A stretch of DNA of 64,000 nucleotides from Alphaproteobacteria bacterium (GTDB lineage: Bacteria > Pseudomonadota > Alphaproteobacteria > Rhodobacterales > Rhodobacteraceae), in assembly GCA_030427405.1 (NCBI GenBank), contig JAUHXK010000009.1, forward strand, positions 168,938 to 232,937, in the 5' to 3' direction. Made by a program: the position numbers and the translations under genes. This document shows, one piece after another, positions 35,361-45,827 of this stretch (its first letter is position 1; each line of letters begins with the position of its first letter). Below the pieces are notes generated by a model. It searched no databases. It was not told the DNA's origin and saw nothing but the letters and a program-made list of their open reading frames with translations.

Positions 35361-37652
35361 CTAGTTCATTTGCTGAAACACCGCCTCGGTCAGTTGGTTC
35401 AACGAAAACGGTTTTGGCAGAAAGGTCGAGTTTGGGATGTCCGGCCCGGATGTGCCAAAGGCCCCTTCGGTGTAGCCAGACATGAAGATCACGCGAACAT
35501 CGGGCCGGGTATTCTTGGCCTCGCGCACCCAGGTCGGCCCGTCCATGCCCGGCATCACGACGTCGGTCACGAAAACATCGACGTTCAGGTCGCCATCTTC
35601 AAGCAGGCGCAGCGCGGTTTCCGCCGAATCCGCTTCGAGAACGGTATACCCTTTCAGCCGCAGCGCCCGTGTCGCAAAGGCCCGTACCGGGGCTTCGTCT
35701 TCCACCAGCAGAACGACACCTTCGCCCTGATGGGCCGATTGCGCGGACGGCAGGTTGACCTTGGCTGGTTCCGGGGCATCGACAACCGGGCAGACCGGCA
35801 GGTAGACCGAAAATTCGGTGCCTGTACCTTCGACTGAATCCACAAAGATAAAGCCCCCGGTTTGCTTTACGATACCATAGGCCGTTGACAGCCCCAGCCC
35901 GGTGCCCTCGCCAGTTCGCTTGGTCGTAAAGAAAGGTTCGAACACTTTCTGCAACTTGTCGGCCGGGATGCCGACGCCGCTGTCGATGACCTTCACGGTG
36001 ACATATTCGCCCGGCAAAACCGTTGCGCGGTCGCGCAACAAGGGCCGCGCAAGCATCACGACCTCGGTTTCGATGCGGATTTCCCCGCCATCCGGCATCG
36101 CGTCGCGGGCATTGACCACGAGGTTCATCAGCACCTGCTCCAACTGCCGCTTGTCGGCCTGCACCGGTTTCAGCACCGGATCATGGCTAAGCGTCAGGCG
36201 AACCTTTTCGCCCACCAGGCGGTTGAGCAGATGGATCAGGTCGGAAATGGTGTCGCGCAGGTCCAGAACTTCGGGGCGCAGCGTCTGCTTCCTTGAAAAT
36301 GCCAACAGTTGGCTGACCAGCGCCGCCGCCCGATTGGCATTCTGGTTGATCTGTACCAAGTCTCCGAAATCCGGGTCGCTTTCTTCATGCCGCAACAGCA
36401 ACAGGTCGCAATGTCCTGAAATTGCGGTCAAAAGATTATTGAAGTCATGTGCGACACCGCCCGCCAGTTGACCCACCGCCTGCATCTTTTGACCTTGGAC
36501 GAACTGGGCTTCAAGGGTCTTGAGCTCGGTGGCGTCATTGAGGACAGCAATCAGGCTGACCTGTCCGTCATACATGGTGCGCGACAGGGTAACCTGGACA
36601 AAAACTTCCTTGTCTTTGCGTGCTAGGCGCAGGAACTCTGACCGGGGGGCCGAGTCCCGCTCTGCGGTTTGGGCCAGCCAGTCCTGCACCGAGCCCCCCA
36701 AACCCTGAAGGATTTGATCTATATAGGTGGCGCCTTTGCCGACCTCGCCAATCAGACGCGCCGCAAGGCGGTTGGTTTCGCGAATCTCGCCCGTTGGCGA
36801 CAAGCGGATAACCGGCACCGGAAGATCCCCGATCTGAGGGCCTTCTGGGTCTCTGGGCCGGTCCTGCAAGGGAAGTATCAGGATATCGCGCACGGTCCCA
36901 ACCCGTTGAATTTCGGACAGTGCGACGGGCGCAAACCCTTTGGCGGTCGGCAAATACAACATCTGTCCCACGCAGCCGCGGCAAGCATTTGCGATGACCT
37001 CCAATGCGCCGGTGTCCAGGTCCAGCGCTGCACTGGCCGCCGCGTTCATCGTCAAAACGGAATCGTCGCGCCCAAGGGTGACCACGGGAAAAGGCGCGTC
37101 GGACCACGGGCTTTGATCTTCGTCCGCAATCCGCCAAAGCATCCGTCCGCCGCCCAGATCGGTGACGGTGACCGGCACAGTTCGGCCTTTGGTGGCGACG
37201 CCCTCTTGCGCGTGCCCCTGGCGTGCTGCCCGCGATTGAAGCCGAAACAACACCGCCGAAGGGTTCGCGAACACCGACCGCAGGCAGTCATCCAGGCGAG
37301 CCCCGGCAATGGCGCGGTACTGGCGGACCGCGCCCTCATTGGCAAATAGCACCGCGCCCGTGGCATCGGTGACAACGCTTGGGGCCATTTCAACCTGGAC
37401 CAGACGTTTCAGAACCGCACCGACATCCCTGGCGGCATATTCGGCCACTCTGTTGGCGATCAACACAAGGGCCAGCGTCACCAGCAGGGACGCCCCAACG
37501 ACCCCCACCCCAACGCGCCATTCGGCCGGGAAAAACCGCAGCAAGGGCAATACGCACAAGGTCAGTGCGATAAAGGCAAGAGAAATAAGCCTGAACCCGC
37601 CCGGTTTGTACCGGCCAAAGGGATCAGTCACGTAATCAATTGTTTCGGACAT
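35361..37652 (-). CDS. cckA: Hybrid sensor histidine kinase CckA
   Basis: 763 aa from the ATG at 37652; a TTG two codons earlier is less likely. Two N-terminal membrane spans (LISLAFIALTLCVLPLL; VGVGVVGASLLVTLALVLI), two PAS-like regions, then the kinase core with the phospho-His in GGVAHDFNNLLTAISG and ATP-binding boxes (NLVVNARDAMPDGG; GTGLGLSTAYGIV), and a C-terminal receiver with the phospho-Asp in DVFVTDVVMPGMDG. CckA starts the ChpT-CtrA phosphorelay; in Rhodobacterales this controls motility, gene transfer agent and related traits. A full CtrA-type motif lies 46 bp upstream. Confidence 0.92.
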   Translation of the reverse strand: MSETIDYVTDPFGRYKPGGFRLISLAFIALTLCVLPLLRFFPAEWRVGVGVVGASLLVTLALVLIANRVAEYAARDVGAVLKRLVQVEMAPSVVTDATGAVLFANEGAVRQYRAIAGARLDDCLRSVFANPSAVLFRLQSRAARQGHAQEGVATKGRTVPVTVTDLGGGRMLWRIADEDQSPWSDAPFPVVTLGRDDSVLTMNAAASAALDLDTGALEVIANACRGCVGQMLYLPTAKGFAPVALSEIQRVGTVRDILILPLQDRPRDPEGPQIGDLPVPVIRLSPTGEIRETNRLAARLIGEVGKGATYIDQILQGLGGSVQDWLAQTAERDSAPRSEFLRLARKDKEVFVQVTLSRTMYDGQVSLIAVLNDATELKTLEAQFVQGQKMQAVGQLAGGVAHDFNNLLTAISGHCDLLLLRHEESDPDFGDLVQINQNANRAAALVSQLLAFSRKQTLRPEVLDLRDTISDLIHLLNRLVGEKVRLTLSHDPVLKPVQADKRQLEQVLMNLVVNARDAMPDGGEIRIETEVVMLARPLLRDRATVLPGEYVTVKVIDSGVGIPADKLQKVFEPFFTTKRTGEGTGLGLSTAYGIVKQTGGFIFVDSVEGTGTEFSVYLPVCPVVDAPEPAKVNLPSAQSAHQGEGVVLLVEDEAPVRAFATRALRLKGYTVLEADSAETALRLLEDGDLNVDVFVTDVVMPGMDGPTWVREAKNTRPDVRVIFMSGYTEGAFGTSGPDIPNSTFLPKPFSLNQLTEAVFQQMN

Positions 37653-37697
37653 CAACAACTCGAATAAAGGGTCCCGCCCATACCGGCACGGGAAAGG

Positions 37698-37712
37698 TTA
37701 ACGGACGCTTAA
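37698..37712. promoter_or_regulatory. CtrA-type binding motif upstream of cckA
   Basis: TTAA-CGGACGC-TTAA matches the CtrA consensus TTAA-N7-TTAA exactly. It lies 46 bp upstream of the cckA start codon. A third TTAA occurs a little further upstream. It suggests CtrA feeds back on the kinase that activates it. Confidence 0.6.
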
Positions 37713-37748
37713 GAATAATCGCGTCCTCTACCTTAAGTTGTTTTCAGT

Positions 37749-38909
37749 CTACGCCTTGGTCAAGTGGGCGGAATAGAACCCGTCGCCACCGTGGGAAACC
37801 GGCCACGATTTTTGGACCGTCATCTGCCAATCCGGGTTCGCTGACAGGAACCTGTCAACAACCTGACGGTTCTCAACATCCAGGACAGAGCATGTCGCAT
37901 AGGCCAGCGTACCGCCTTTTGCCACAAGCGGTGCAGCGGCGCGCAATATGTCCAATTGCGTAACGCCAAGCGCCTCCAACCGATCGGCATCCAGTGCCCA
38001 TTTTCCGGCAGGTGCGCGGCGCCAGGACCCGCTGCCCGAGCAGGGAACATCCGTCAAAACCAGGTCATATGGGGCGTTTTCAGCAAGCTGTGCGGACGAC
38101 ACGCGCGTAATGCAAACCCCGGCCCGGTCGGCGCGGGCAGGCAAATCGCGCATCCGGTCTGGACTAGCGTCATGGGCGAATACCTCGACGCCAGAATGCG
38201 CGGCCATCGCCAAGGCCTTGCCACCACCTCCGGCGCAATAATCCAGAACCCGCATGCCGGGGCGCAAATCCAACAGACCGGTCACCGCCTGGCTGGCCGC
38301 ATCCTGCAACTCGACCAGACCGGTGGCATAGGCCTGGCTCTGCGCGACTTTCCGGGCGCCTTCGGTGACCTCAAGCGCGGTTTCGCATTGCGCATTTGGT
38401 TGCACGGCAATCCCGTCACGTTCCAACTCCCGGATCGCGGTCGGCAGATCGCAGCGGGCCAAATTGACCCGCAGGAACACCGGCGCTCGAGCCTGAAGGG
38501 CCATAGCGGCCTGTTCGGTTTCCGCGCCCAGCGACCTGTTGAATTCGGGCCAAAGCCAGTCGGGGATATCCAACCGCTCGGCCGCGCTGACAAAGTCGCG
38601 GGCGATTTCGCTCGGTGCAACCGGCGCCGGGGCGTGGCGTGCGCCCGTAAACAGTTGGTCGGGGTCCTTACGCGCTGCACGCACCCCACCAAGCATCAGC
38701 CCGCGACCCGTCTCGGACCCGCCAAGGACGGCAAAGGACCGACGACACCGCAAGGCACCGAACACATGATCCCGGATCGCGGCGCGGTCGCCCGAGCCCG
38801 CAAACCGGCTGCGCCTGGCCCATCCGGTCAGGGCCTTTTCGGCGGGCACTCCACCCAGAATATCGTCCAGCACCTCGATGGCAGCCTGAACCCGCGCGGC
38901 AGGGGTCAT
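37749..38909 (-). CDS. RsmB/NOP-family 16S rRNA (cytosine-5) methyltransferase
   Basis: 386 aa. SAM-binding core GMRVLDYCAGGGGKALAMA with acidic contacts in VFAHDASPDRM; the catalytic motif TDVPCSGSGSWRR and the second conserved Cys in YATCSVLDVENRQV identify the RsmB/RsmF class. It methylates cytosine in 16S rRNA through a Cys-linked intermediate. The N-terminal 140 residues are a NusB-like RNA-binding region rather than the full E. coli RsmB layout. It is 64 bp downstream of guaB on the same... opposite end of a minus-strand run: guaB ends at 38974 and this gene starts at 38909, so the two could share a transcript. Confidence 0.85.
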   Translation of the reverse strand: MTPAARVQAAIEVLDDILGGVPAEKALTGWARRSRFAGSGDRAAIRDHVFGALRCRRSFAVLGGSETGRGLMLGGVRAARKDPDQLFTGARHAPAPVAPSEIARDFVSAAERLDIPDWLWPEFNRSLGAETEQAAMALQARAPVFLRVNLARCDLPTAIRELERDGIAVQPNAQCETALEVTEGARKVAQSQAYATGLVELQDAASQAVTGLLDLRPGMRVLDYCAGGGGKALAMAAHSGVEVFAHDASPDRMRDLPARADRAGVCITRVSSAQLAENAPYDLVLTDVPCSGSGSWRRAPAGKWALDADRLEALGVTQLDILRAAAPLVAKGGTLAYATCSVLDVENRQVVDRFLSANPDWQMTVQKSWPVSHGGDGFYSAHLTKA

Positions 38910-38942
38910 GACAAAGTTCCAAGTGATGGCGGCACTGTATTC

Positions 38943-38960
38943 CCCGGCGCTCGCGCCGGG
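38943..38960 (-). terminator. Hairpin downstream of guaB
   Basis: CCCGGCG-CTCG-CGCCGGG, a perfect 7-bp stem 14 bp after the guaB stop. There is no T run, so it may be a pause or mRNA-stability element rather than a full terminator. Confidence 0.45.
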
Positions 38961-38973
38961 TCAGAGCCGCAGG

Positions 38974-40512
<1,539 letters not shown>

Positions 40513-40638
40513 TCATCCGACCCGGTGACCCGGAAAACGACGCAAGTCGCGCAAAACCTGCCGCGGAATGCCCTTTCCCTTTGCGCGCAAACCCATATCC
40601 TGTGGCCAACACGCGCAAACGAAAAATGCAGGCAGATC

Positions 40639-42687
40639 ATGACCACCGACCCACTTGTCGTCTTTACGCCCTCGGGCAAACGCGGGCACTTTCCCGTCGG
40701 AACTCCGGTCCTGACGGCCGCCCGCCAATTGGGAGTCGATCTGGATTCGGTCTGCGGCGGTCGCGGGATCTGTTCAAAATGCCAGATCACCCCCAGCTAT
40801 GGTGAATTCCCCAAGCACGGCGTCACCGTTTCCGCGGACGCGCTTAGCAACTGGAACGCGGTTGAACAGCGTTATGACGACAAGCGCGGCCTCAAACCGG
40901 GCCGCCGCCTGGGCTGCCAGGCCACCGTGCAGGGGGACGTGGTCATTGACGTACCCCCCGAAAGCCAGGTTCACCGCCAGGTCGTCCGCAAGGCCGCCGC
41001 TGCGCGCGCAATCACGATGGACCCGGCCACGCGCCTGTATTTCGTCGTGGTGGAAGAACCCGACATGCATTCACCCACCGGCGATCTGGAACGGCTGGAG
41101 CGCGCCCTGCGCGAACAATGGGATATCGCCGCCGCAACGGCGGACCTGTCACTTTTGTCCAAGCTGCAACCCGTTTTGCGCAAAGGCAAATGGGAGGTCA
41201 CGGTCGCCGTCCACAAAGGCCACAAGGATAGTGTCGCCCGCATCGTTGAAATTTGGCCGGGCCTGCATGAAAGCGGGCTGTACGGGTTGGCCATAGACCT
41301 TGGTTCGACAACAATCGCAGCCCATCTGACCGATCTGGAAACCGGCGAGGTCAAGGCGTCCTCGGGGCTGATGAACCCGCAGATCCGCTTTGGCGAAGAC
41401 CTGATGAGCCGGGTATCCTACGCCATGCTGAACCCGGGCGGTGACAGGGAAATGACCAAAGCCGTGCGCGAGGCAATCAATGATCTGACATCCTCGATCG
41501 CCGACGAGGCCGGAATTGACGCAAATCTGATCGTCGAGACCGTGTTCGTCTGCAACCCGGTCATGCACCATCTGCTGTTGGGTCTGGACCCGGTCGAGTT
41601 GGGTCAGGCCCCGTATCCCCTGGCAACCTCGGAAAGCATGTCCCTGCCCGCGCGCGAGATGGACCTGACCCGCATGAACCCACGCGCGCAGGTCTATATC
41701 CTGCCTTGTATCGCGGGCCATGTAGGGGCCGACTGCGCTGCCGTTGCACTGTCCGAAGATCCCGGCAAATCCGAAGACCTGGTGTTGATCGTCGATGTGG
41801 GCACCAACGCCGAGATTCTGCTGGGCAATACCAGCCGCGTTCTGGCCTGTTCGTCGCCCACCGGTCCGGCATTCGAGGGCGCCCAGATCAGTTCGGGCCA
41901 ACGCGCAGCGCCCGGTGCGATTGAGCGGATTGAAATCGACCCCGTTACCAAGGAACCGCGGTTCCGCGTCATCGGGTCCGAGAAATGGTCCGACGAAGAC
42001 GGGTTTGACCGCGATATTGCCACCACAGGCATTACCGGCATCTGCGGTTCCGGCATAATCGAGGCCGTTGCGGAAATGCGCATCGCGGGTTTGCTAGACG
42101 AAAACGGCCTGATCGGATCAGCCGAGCAGACCGGCACCACGCGCTGCGTGCCCGAAGGCCGAACTCATGCTTACCTGATCTACGATGCCAGTGCCGAAGG
42201 AGGTCCGCGCATCACTGTAACGCAGGTCGACATCCGGGCCATCCAATTGGCCAAGGCTGCGCTTTATGCCGGTGCCCGCCTGCTGATGGATGAGATGGAG
42301 GTCGATAAGGTTGATCGCGTTGTTCTGGCGGGGGCTTTTGGTGCCCATATCTCGACCAAGCACGCCATGGTGCTGGGCATGATACCCGATGCGCCGCTTA
42401 ACAAGGTCTCAAGCGCAGGCAACGCGGCGGGCACCGGCGCGCGCATAGCATTGTGCAATATCGGCGCACGGGCCGAAATCGAACGGGTTGTGCGCGAAAT
42501 CACCAAGGTCGAAACCGCCATCGAACCCAAGTTTCAGGATCACTTCGTCGCCGCCAATGCGATTCCGCACAAAACGGACCCGTTTCCGGAACTGTCCAAG
42601 ATCGTTACCCTGCCCAGCCCCAGTTTCAACACCGGCGGCGGAGACGCCGAGTCGGGCGGAGGACGGCGTCGCAGGCGCCGGGGATGA
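40639..42687 (+). CDS. Ferredoxin-ASKHA protein (RACo/RamA-like corrinoid activator)
   Basis: 682 aa from the ATG at 40639. The N-terminus has a [2Fe-2S] ferredoxin-type site, CGGRGICSKC plus a later Cys in RRLGCQATV. A middle and C-terminal DUF4445/ASKHA ATPase region follows (LYGLAIDLGSTTIAAHL; LVLIVDVGTNAEILLGN; VVLAGAFGAHIS). Proteins of this layout use ATP to re-reduce oxidised Co(II) in corrinoid methyl carriers. The C-terminus ends in a Gly/Arg run (GGGRRRRRRG), also found at the end of the methyltransferase encoded nearby. Its corrinoid protein partner is not in the window. Confidence 0.85.
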   Translation: MTTDPLVVFTPSGKRGHFPVGTPVLTAARQLGVDLDSVCGGRGICSKCQITPSYGEFPKHGVTVSADALSNWNAVEQRYDDKRGLKPGRRLGCQATVQGDVVIDVPPESQVHRQVVRKAAAARAITMDPATRLYFVVVEEPDMHSPTGDLERLERALREQWDIAAATADLSLLSKLQPVLRKGKWEVTVAVHKGHKDSVARIVEIWPGLHESGLYGLAIDLGSTTIAAHLTDLETGEVKASSGLMNPQIRFGEDLMSRVSYAMLNPGGDREMTKAVREAINDLTSSIADEAGIDANLIVETVFVCNPVMHHLLLGLDPVELGQAPYPLATSESMSLPAREMDLTRMNPRAQVYILPCIAGHVGADCAAVALSEDPGKSEDLVLIVDVGTNAEILLGNTSRVLACSSPTGPAFEGAQISSGQRAAPGAIERIEIDPVTKEPRFRVIGSEKWSDEDGFDRDIATTGITGICGSGIIEAVAEMRIAGLLDENGLIGSAEQTGTTRCVPEGRTHAYLIYDASAEGGPRITVTQVDIRAIQLAKAALYAGARLLMDEMEVDKVDRVVLAGAFGAHISTKHAMVLGMIPDAPLNKVSSAGNAAGTGARIALCNIGARAEIERVVREITKVETAIEPKFQDHFVAANAIPHKTDPFPELSKIVTLPSPSFNTGGGDAESGGGRRRRRRG

Positions 42688-42710
42688 ACGGGTTGATAGG
42701 TTTGAGAGAT

Positions 42711-42784
42711 TGGAGCGGGTAGCGGGAATCGAACCCGCGCGTTCAGCTTGGGAAGCTGACAGGCTACCATTACATCATACCCGC
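42711..42784 (-). tRNA. tRNA-Gly (anticodon CCC)
   Basis: A complete 74-nt cloverleaf on the minus strand: acceptor GCGGGTA/TACCCGC, D arm with GTAATGGTAGC, anticodon arm TCAGC-TTCCCAA-GCTGA giving anticodon CCC, T arm CGCGGGTTCGATTCCCG, discriminator T and an encoded CCA. It reads GGG codons. Confidence 0.96.
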
Positions 42785-42837
42785 CGCGTCAGGCTCAATA
42801 ACACCAGCAATTGGCGGGGATCAAGTCGCTTTACTGA

Positions 42838-43665
42838 TCAATCCGTACGCGCGCGCAAACTGTCGATCAGCGATTGATCCACGTCCAGAACCCGGCCCGC
42901 CGCATCCAGCGTTTTGCCGTCAAGATGTTGCGGGTCAAGGTCCAGCCCTTCGGAGAACACCTTAGCAACGATCTGCATTGCCTTGATTCGAGCGTATTTT
43001 TTGTTGTTGGCCGGTATGACATGCCATGGCGCAACCGATGTCGATGTCCGGGCCAGCATCTCGTCAATTGCGATTTCGCTTTGGTCCCACTTTTCCCGGT
43101 TGCGAAAGTCCTCATAGGTCAGTTTCCAGCGTTTCAGCGGGTTTTTCAGCCTTTCCGCAAAGCGGCGCATCTGTTCGTCAGGCGAGATGTGAAAGAACAG
43201 CTTTACGATCCGGGTGCCGTCATCCACCAGCATACGTTCGAAATCGTTGATCTCGCGATAGGCGGCGCGCCAACGGGTTTCGGGCGTAAACCCTTCGATA
43301 CGTTCGACCAGAACCCGGCCATACCAGCTGCGGTCAAAGGCTGAAATCGCGCCTTCGGGCGGCAGCCTTTCCCAGAACCTCAGCAGGTAGTGACGATTGA
43401 GGTAGTAGTTTCGCGGCGCACCGATTGGCCAAACCTTGAAGCTGCGCGGGTCCAGCGCCTGGCTGATCCTGCGGATCGTCCCGCCCTTGCCTGCGGCATC
43501 CCACCCCTCAAAGACGATGACGCCCTTGGTGCCATGAAACAAAAAGGCCTGCTGAATGCGGGCCAGCCGGGCCTGAAGGTCGTCAAGCTTTTCAAGATAG
43601 TCGGATTTGCCAAGCCTTTTGCCAAGGTCGACATCGGACAGTTTCGGATGCAAGTGCGTGGACAT
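42838..43665 (-). CDS. Polyphosphate kinase 2 family protein
   Basis: 275 aa. PPK2 fold with Walker A FEGWDAAGKGGTI, lid and Walker B segment AFDRSWYGRVLVER, and PANNKKYARIKAM near the C-terminus. PPK2 enzymes use polyphosphate to phosphorylate nucleotides. This length and motif set fit a single-domain member; the class (GDP, ADP or AMP/NMP specific) is not settled from sequence. It lies between tRNA-Gly and the folate/corrinoid methyltransferase; the phosphate genes phoX and ppx are a few kb away. Confidence 0.88.
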   Translation of the reverse strand: MSTHLHPKLSDVDLGKRLGKSDYLEKLDDLQARLARIQQAFLFHGTKGVIVFEGWDAAGKGGTIRRISQALDPRSFKVWPIGAPRNYYLNRHYLLRFWERLPPEGAISAFDRSWYGRVLVERIEGFTPETRWRAAYREINDFERMLVDDGTRIVKLFFHISPDEQMRRFAERLKNPLKRWKLTYEDFRNREKWDQSEIAIDEMLARTSTSVAPWHVIPANNKKYARIKAMQIVAKVFSEGLDLDPQHLDGKTLDAAGRVLDVDQSLIDSLRARTD

Positions 43666-43743
43666 AGGACGCGGCCCCCGGTGATGGCTACCTGCCCATT
43701 ATCCCGGTCGTGCGCGGCGCGGACGTTGATCCGCATCAACATG

Positions 43744-43774
43744 AAAAGAAGGGCCGGACATGTCTGCCCGGCCC
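43744..43774 (-). terminator. Rho-independent terminator of the corrinoid methyltransferase operon
   Basis: On the minus strand GGGCCGG-N10-CCGGCCC is followed by TTCTTTTC. It lies 27 bp after the methyltransferase stop and closes the three-gene unit starting at 46124. Confidence 0.75.
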
Positions 43775-43800
43775 GGTAAATCGCAATGCCAGCCTGAGGG

Positions 43801-44865
43801 TCAGGCCCGTCGACGACGACCGCCACCCCGGCGCCCGCGTGCACCTTCGCCCTCGGCGCCGGCGGCTTCGGGGGGCTTATTGCTTCTGATCCACTCACCG
43901 CCATGCGGGTCATTATTGGTCAGCAGATTGGCGGCGCGGATTGCCTCCATCTCTTTGCCCGACCGGGGTTGGGTCGAGCCCAGGCCGAACATCTGGACGA
44001 ATGTCTCGTCATCCATGCCGTCAGGCAGAATGATTCCGGCTGCGGCGACGGCCTCTTTCTTTTCGGCGATCTTCTTCTGGGTCACTGGCAAGGCGACCGG
44101 GTTCATGATCGCGGATGTCATCCCCGCGCCCATCGCCATCGGTAGGAACGCGTTGTTGATCCCGTGGCGGTTCGGCAGACCGAACGAGATGTTGGACGCA
44201 CCGCAGGTGGTGTTCACGCCCAGCTCTTCGCGCAGGCGGCGGACCAGCGCGAAAACCTGCTGACCGGCGGTTGCCATCGCACCGATGGGCATGACCAGAG
44301 GGTCGACCACGATGTCATGGGCCGGAATACCGTAATCGGCGGCCCGTTCCACGATTGTCTTGGCAACCGCAAAACGCACGTCGGGATCTTCCGAGATGCC
44401 GGTGTCATCATTCGAGATGGCCACAACGGGAACATTGTATTTCTTGACCAGCGGCAGAACCAGTTCCAGCCGTTCTTCCTCGCCGGTGACCGAGTTCAGC
44501 AGCGGACGGCCCTCGGCCGCCTCAAGACCAGCTTCCAACGCGCCGGGAACCGAGCTGTCGATACACAGCGGCACATCGACCAGGCCTTGCACCAGCTCAA
44601 CGATCCTGCGCATCAGCGGCGGCTCGGTCTCGTTGGGGTTGGGGTTCGAGTTGTAGACAACGCCTGCATTGATATCCAGAACGGTCGCGCCCGCCGCGAC
44701 CTGTGCCAGCGCGTCCTTTTCGACGGTCGAAAAATCGCCCGCTTCAAGCTCGGCGGCCAGCTTCTTGCGCCCCGTGGGGTTAATCCGCTCTCCAATCACG
44801 CAGAACGGTTCGTCAAAGCCCAGAACGGCGGTTTTTGTTTTTGATTCGACGACTGTACGGGTCAT
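43801..44865 (-). CDS. Methyltetrahydrofolate:corrinoid methyltransferase (pterin-binding)
   Basis: 354 aa. Pterin-binding TIM barrel of the DHPS/MeTr family: FCVIGERINPTGRKKL, AGATVLDINAGVV and the later VVDPLVMPIGAMA. Such proteins move a methyl group between tetrahydrofolate and a corrinoid protein. It is followed upstream by metF and a PF13769 gene on the same strand, and the reductive activator gene lies nearby on the other strand, so the set makes a methyl-demethylation branch feeding the folate pool. The last 20 residues are a Gly/Arg-rich tail (GARGRRGGGRRRRA), unlike MeTr proteins of acetogens. Confidence 0.85.
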   Translation of the reverse strand: MTRTVVESKTKTAVLGFDEPFCVIGERINPTGRKKLAAELEAGDFSTVEKDALAQVAAGATVLDINAGVVYNSNPNPNETEPPLMRRIVELVQGLVDVPLCIDSSVPGALEAGLEAAEGRPLLNSVTGEEERLELVLPLVKKYNVPVVAISNDDTGISEDPDVRFAVAKTIVERAADYGIPAHDIVVDPLVMPIGAMATAGQQVFALVRRLREELGVNTTCGASNISFGLPNRHGINNAFLPMAMGAGMTSAIMNPVALPVTQKKIAEKKEAVAAAGIILPDGMDDETFVQMFGLGSTQPRSGKEMEAIRAANLLTNNDPHGGEWIRSNKPPEAAGAEGEGARGRRGGGRRRRA

Positions 44866-44874
44866 GGGCTGTCC

Positions 44875-45801
44875 TTAGGAGTTTACGGGCTTTGCCGAGG
44901 CGCCGCCGTTCTCGATGGCCCAGTTGGCGTTGGTCTTGATGCCGCCAAGCGGGAAGAAATGCACATTGGTGATGTTGAAGTCGGGATTGGCCGCCTTGTG
45001 GTTGGCCAGTTCGGTGATCACATCGGTCGGCTCATAAGGCAGCAGCAGTTTGGAAACGTCCATGGCGCGCTTTTGCAGAACCTTCAGCGACGGGCCAACA
45101 CCGCAGGCGATGGCGAATTTGATCAGCGTTTGCAGCTTGGCAGGACCCGCGATGCCGATATGGATCGGCAGGTCGATCCCGGCCTCTTTCAGGCTGTCGG
45201 CCCAGGCGATGATCGGCTTGGCGTCAAAGGCGAACTGCGTGGCCAGAGCCATTTCCGCATCGGTGGTTTCCGAGAATTTCTGTTTCCAGCGCAGCGCGTC
45301 GTCGACGTTTTTGGTCGAACCGTCGGGGTCGATGTCCTTGTTCCCCTCGGGGTGGCCGGCAACGTGCAGACGCTTGAAACCCGCCTTGTCGAACAGACCA
45401 CTTTCCAGCAGCTGCATCGAGCTGTCGAAATCGCCGTGCGGCTTGGCAACGCCACCGGCCAGCAGCAGCGCCTGTTCAACGCCTGCCTCGCCCTGATACA
45501 TCGCGATCCAGTTTTCCAGCGTGGCCGCATCCTTGATGATCCGCGCCGGAAAGTGCGGCATGACCGTGTATCCTTCGGCCGCGATCCGCTTGGCGGTCTT
45601 GACCATGTCGTCAATCGGCGTGCCCTCGATATGGGCGATATAGACGCGCGTACCGTCAGGCAGCAGGTCGCGGAAATCGTCGATCTTTTCAGCCGTGCGC
45701 GGCATCACCTCAATCGAATAGCCCTGCAAGAAAGCCTCGACAGTCGGGTTCACAGGGGCCTTGTCGGCCGCATCGCGTTTCTTGAAGTTCAGCAAAGCCA
45801 T
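44875..45801 (-). CDS. Methylenetetrahydrofolate reductase-family protein
   Basis: 308 aa from the ATG at 45801 with GGGAGG 5 bp upstream; an upstream in-frame start would overlap the preceding gene. A TIM-barrel MTHFR: SIEVMPRTAEKIDDF, VMPHFPARIIKDAATLENW, then LLLAGGVAKPHGDFDSS and NITNVHFFPLGGI. In this pathway it would interconvert methyl- and methylene-tetrahydrofolate, probably in the oxidative direction when methyl groups are being catabolised. It is separated from the methyltransferase gene by 9 bp and the PF13769 gene by 26 bp. It is distinct from the MetF of methionine synthesis. Confidence 0.85.
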   Translation of the reverse strand: MALLNFKKRDAADKAPVNPTVEAFLQGYSIEVMPRTAEKIDDFRDLLPDGTRVYIAHIEGTPIDDMVKTAKRIAAEGYTVMPHFPARIIKDAATLENWIAMYQGEAGVEQALLLAGGVAKPHGDFDSSMQLLESGLFDKAGFKRLHVAGHPEGNKDIDPDGSTKNVDDALRWKQKFSETTDAEMALATQFAFDAKPIIAWADSLKEAGIDLPIHIGIAGPAKLQTLIKFAIACGVGPSLKVLQKRAMDVSKLLLPYEPTDVITELANHKAANPDFNITNVHFFPLGGIKTNANWAIENGGASAKPVNS

Positions 45802-45827
45802 TGCGGCCTCCCATAGCTGTCTCGGGC

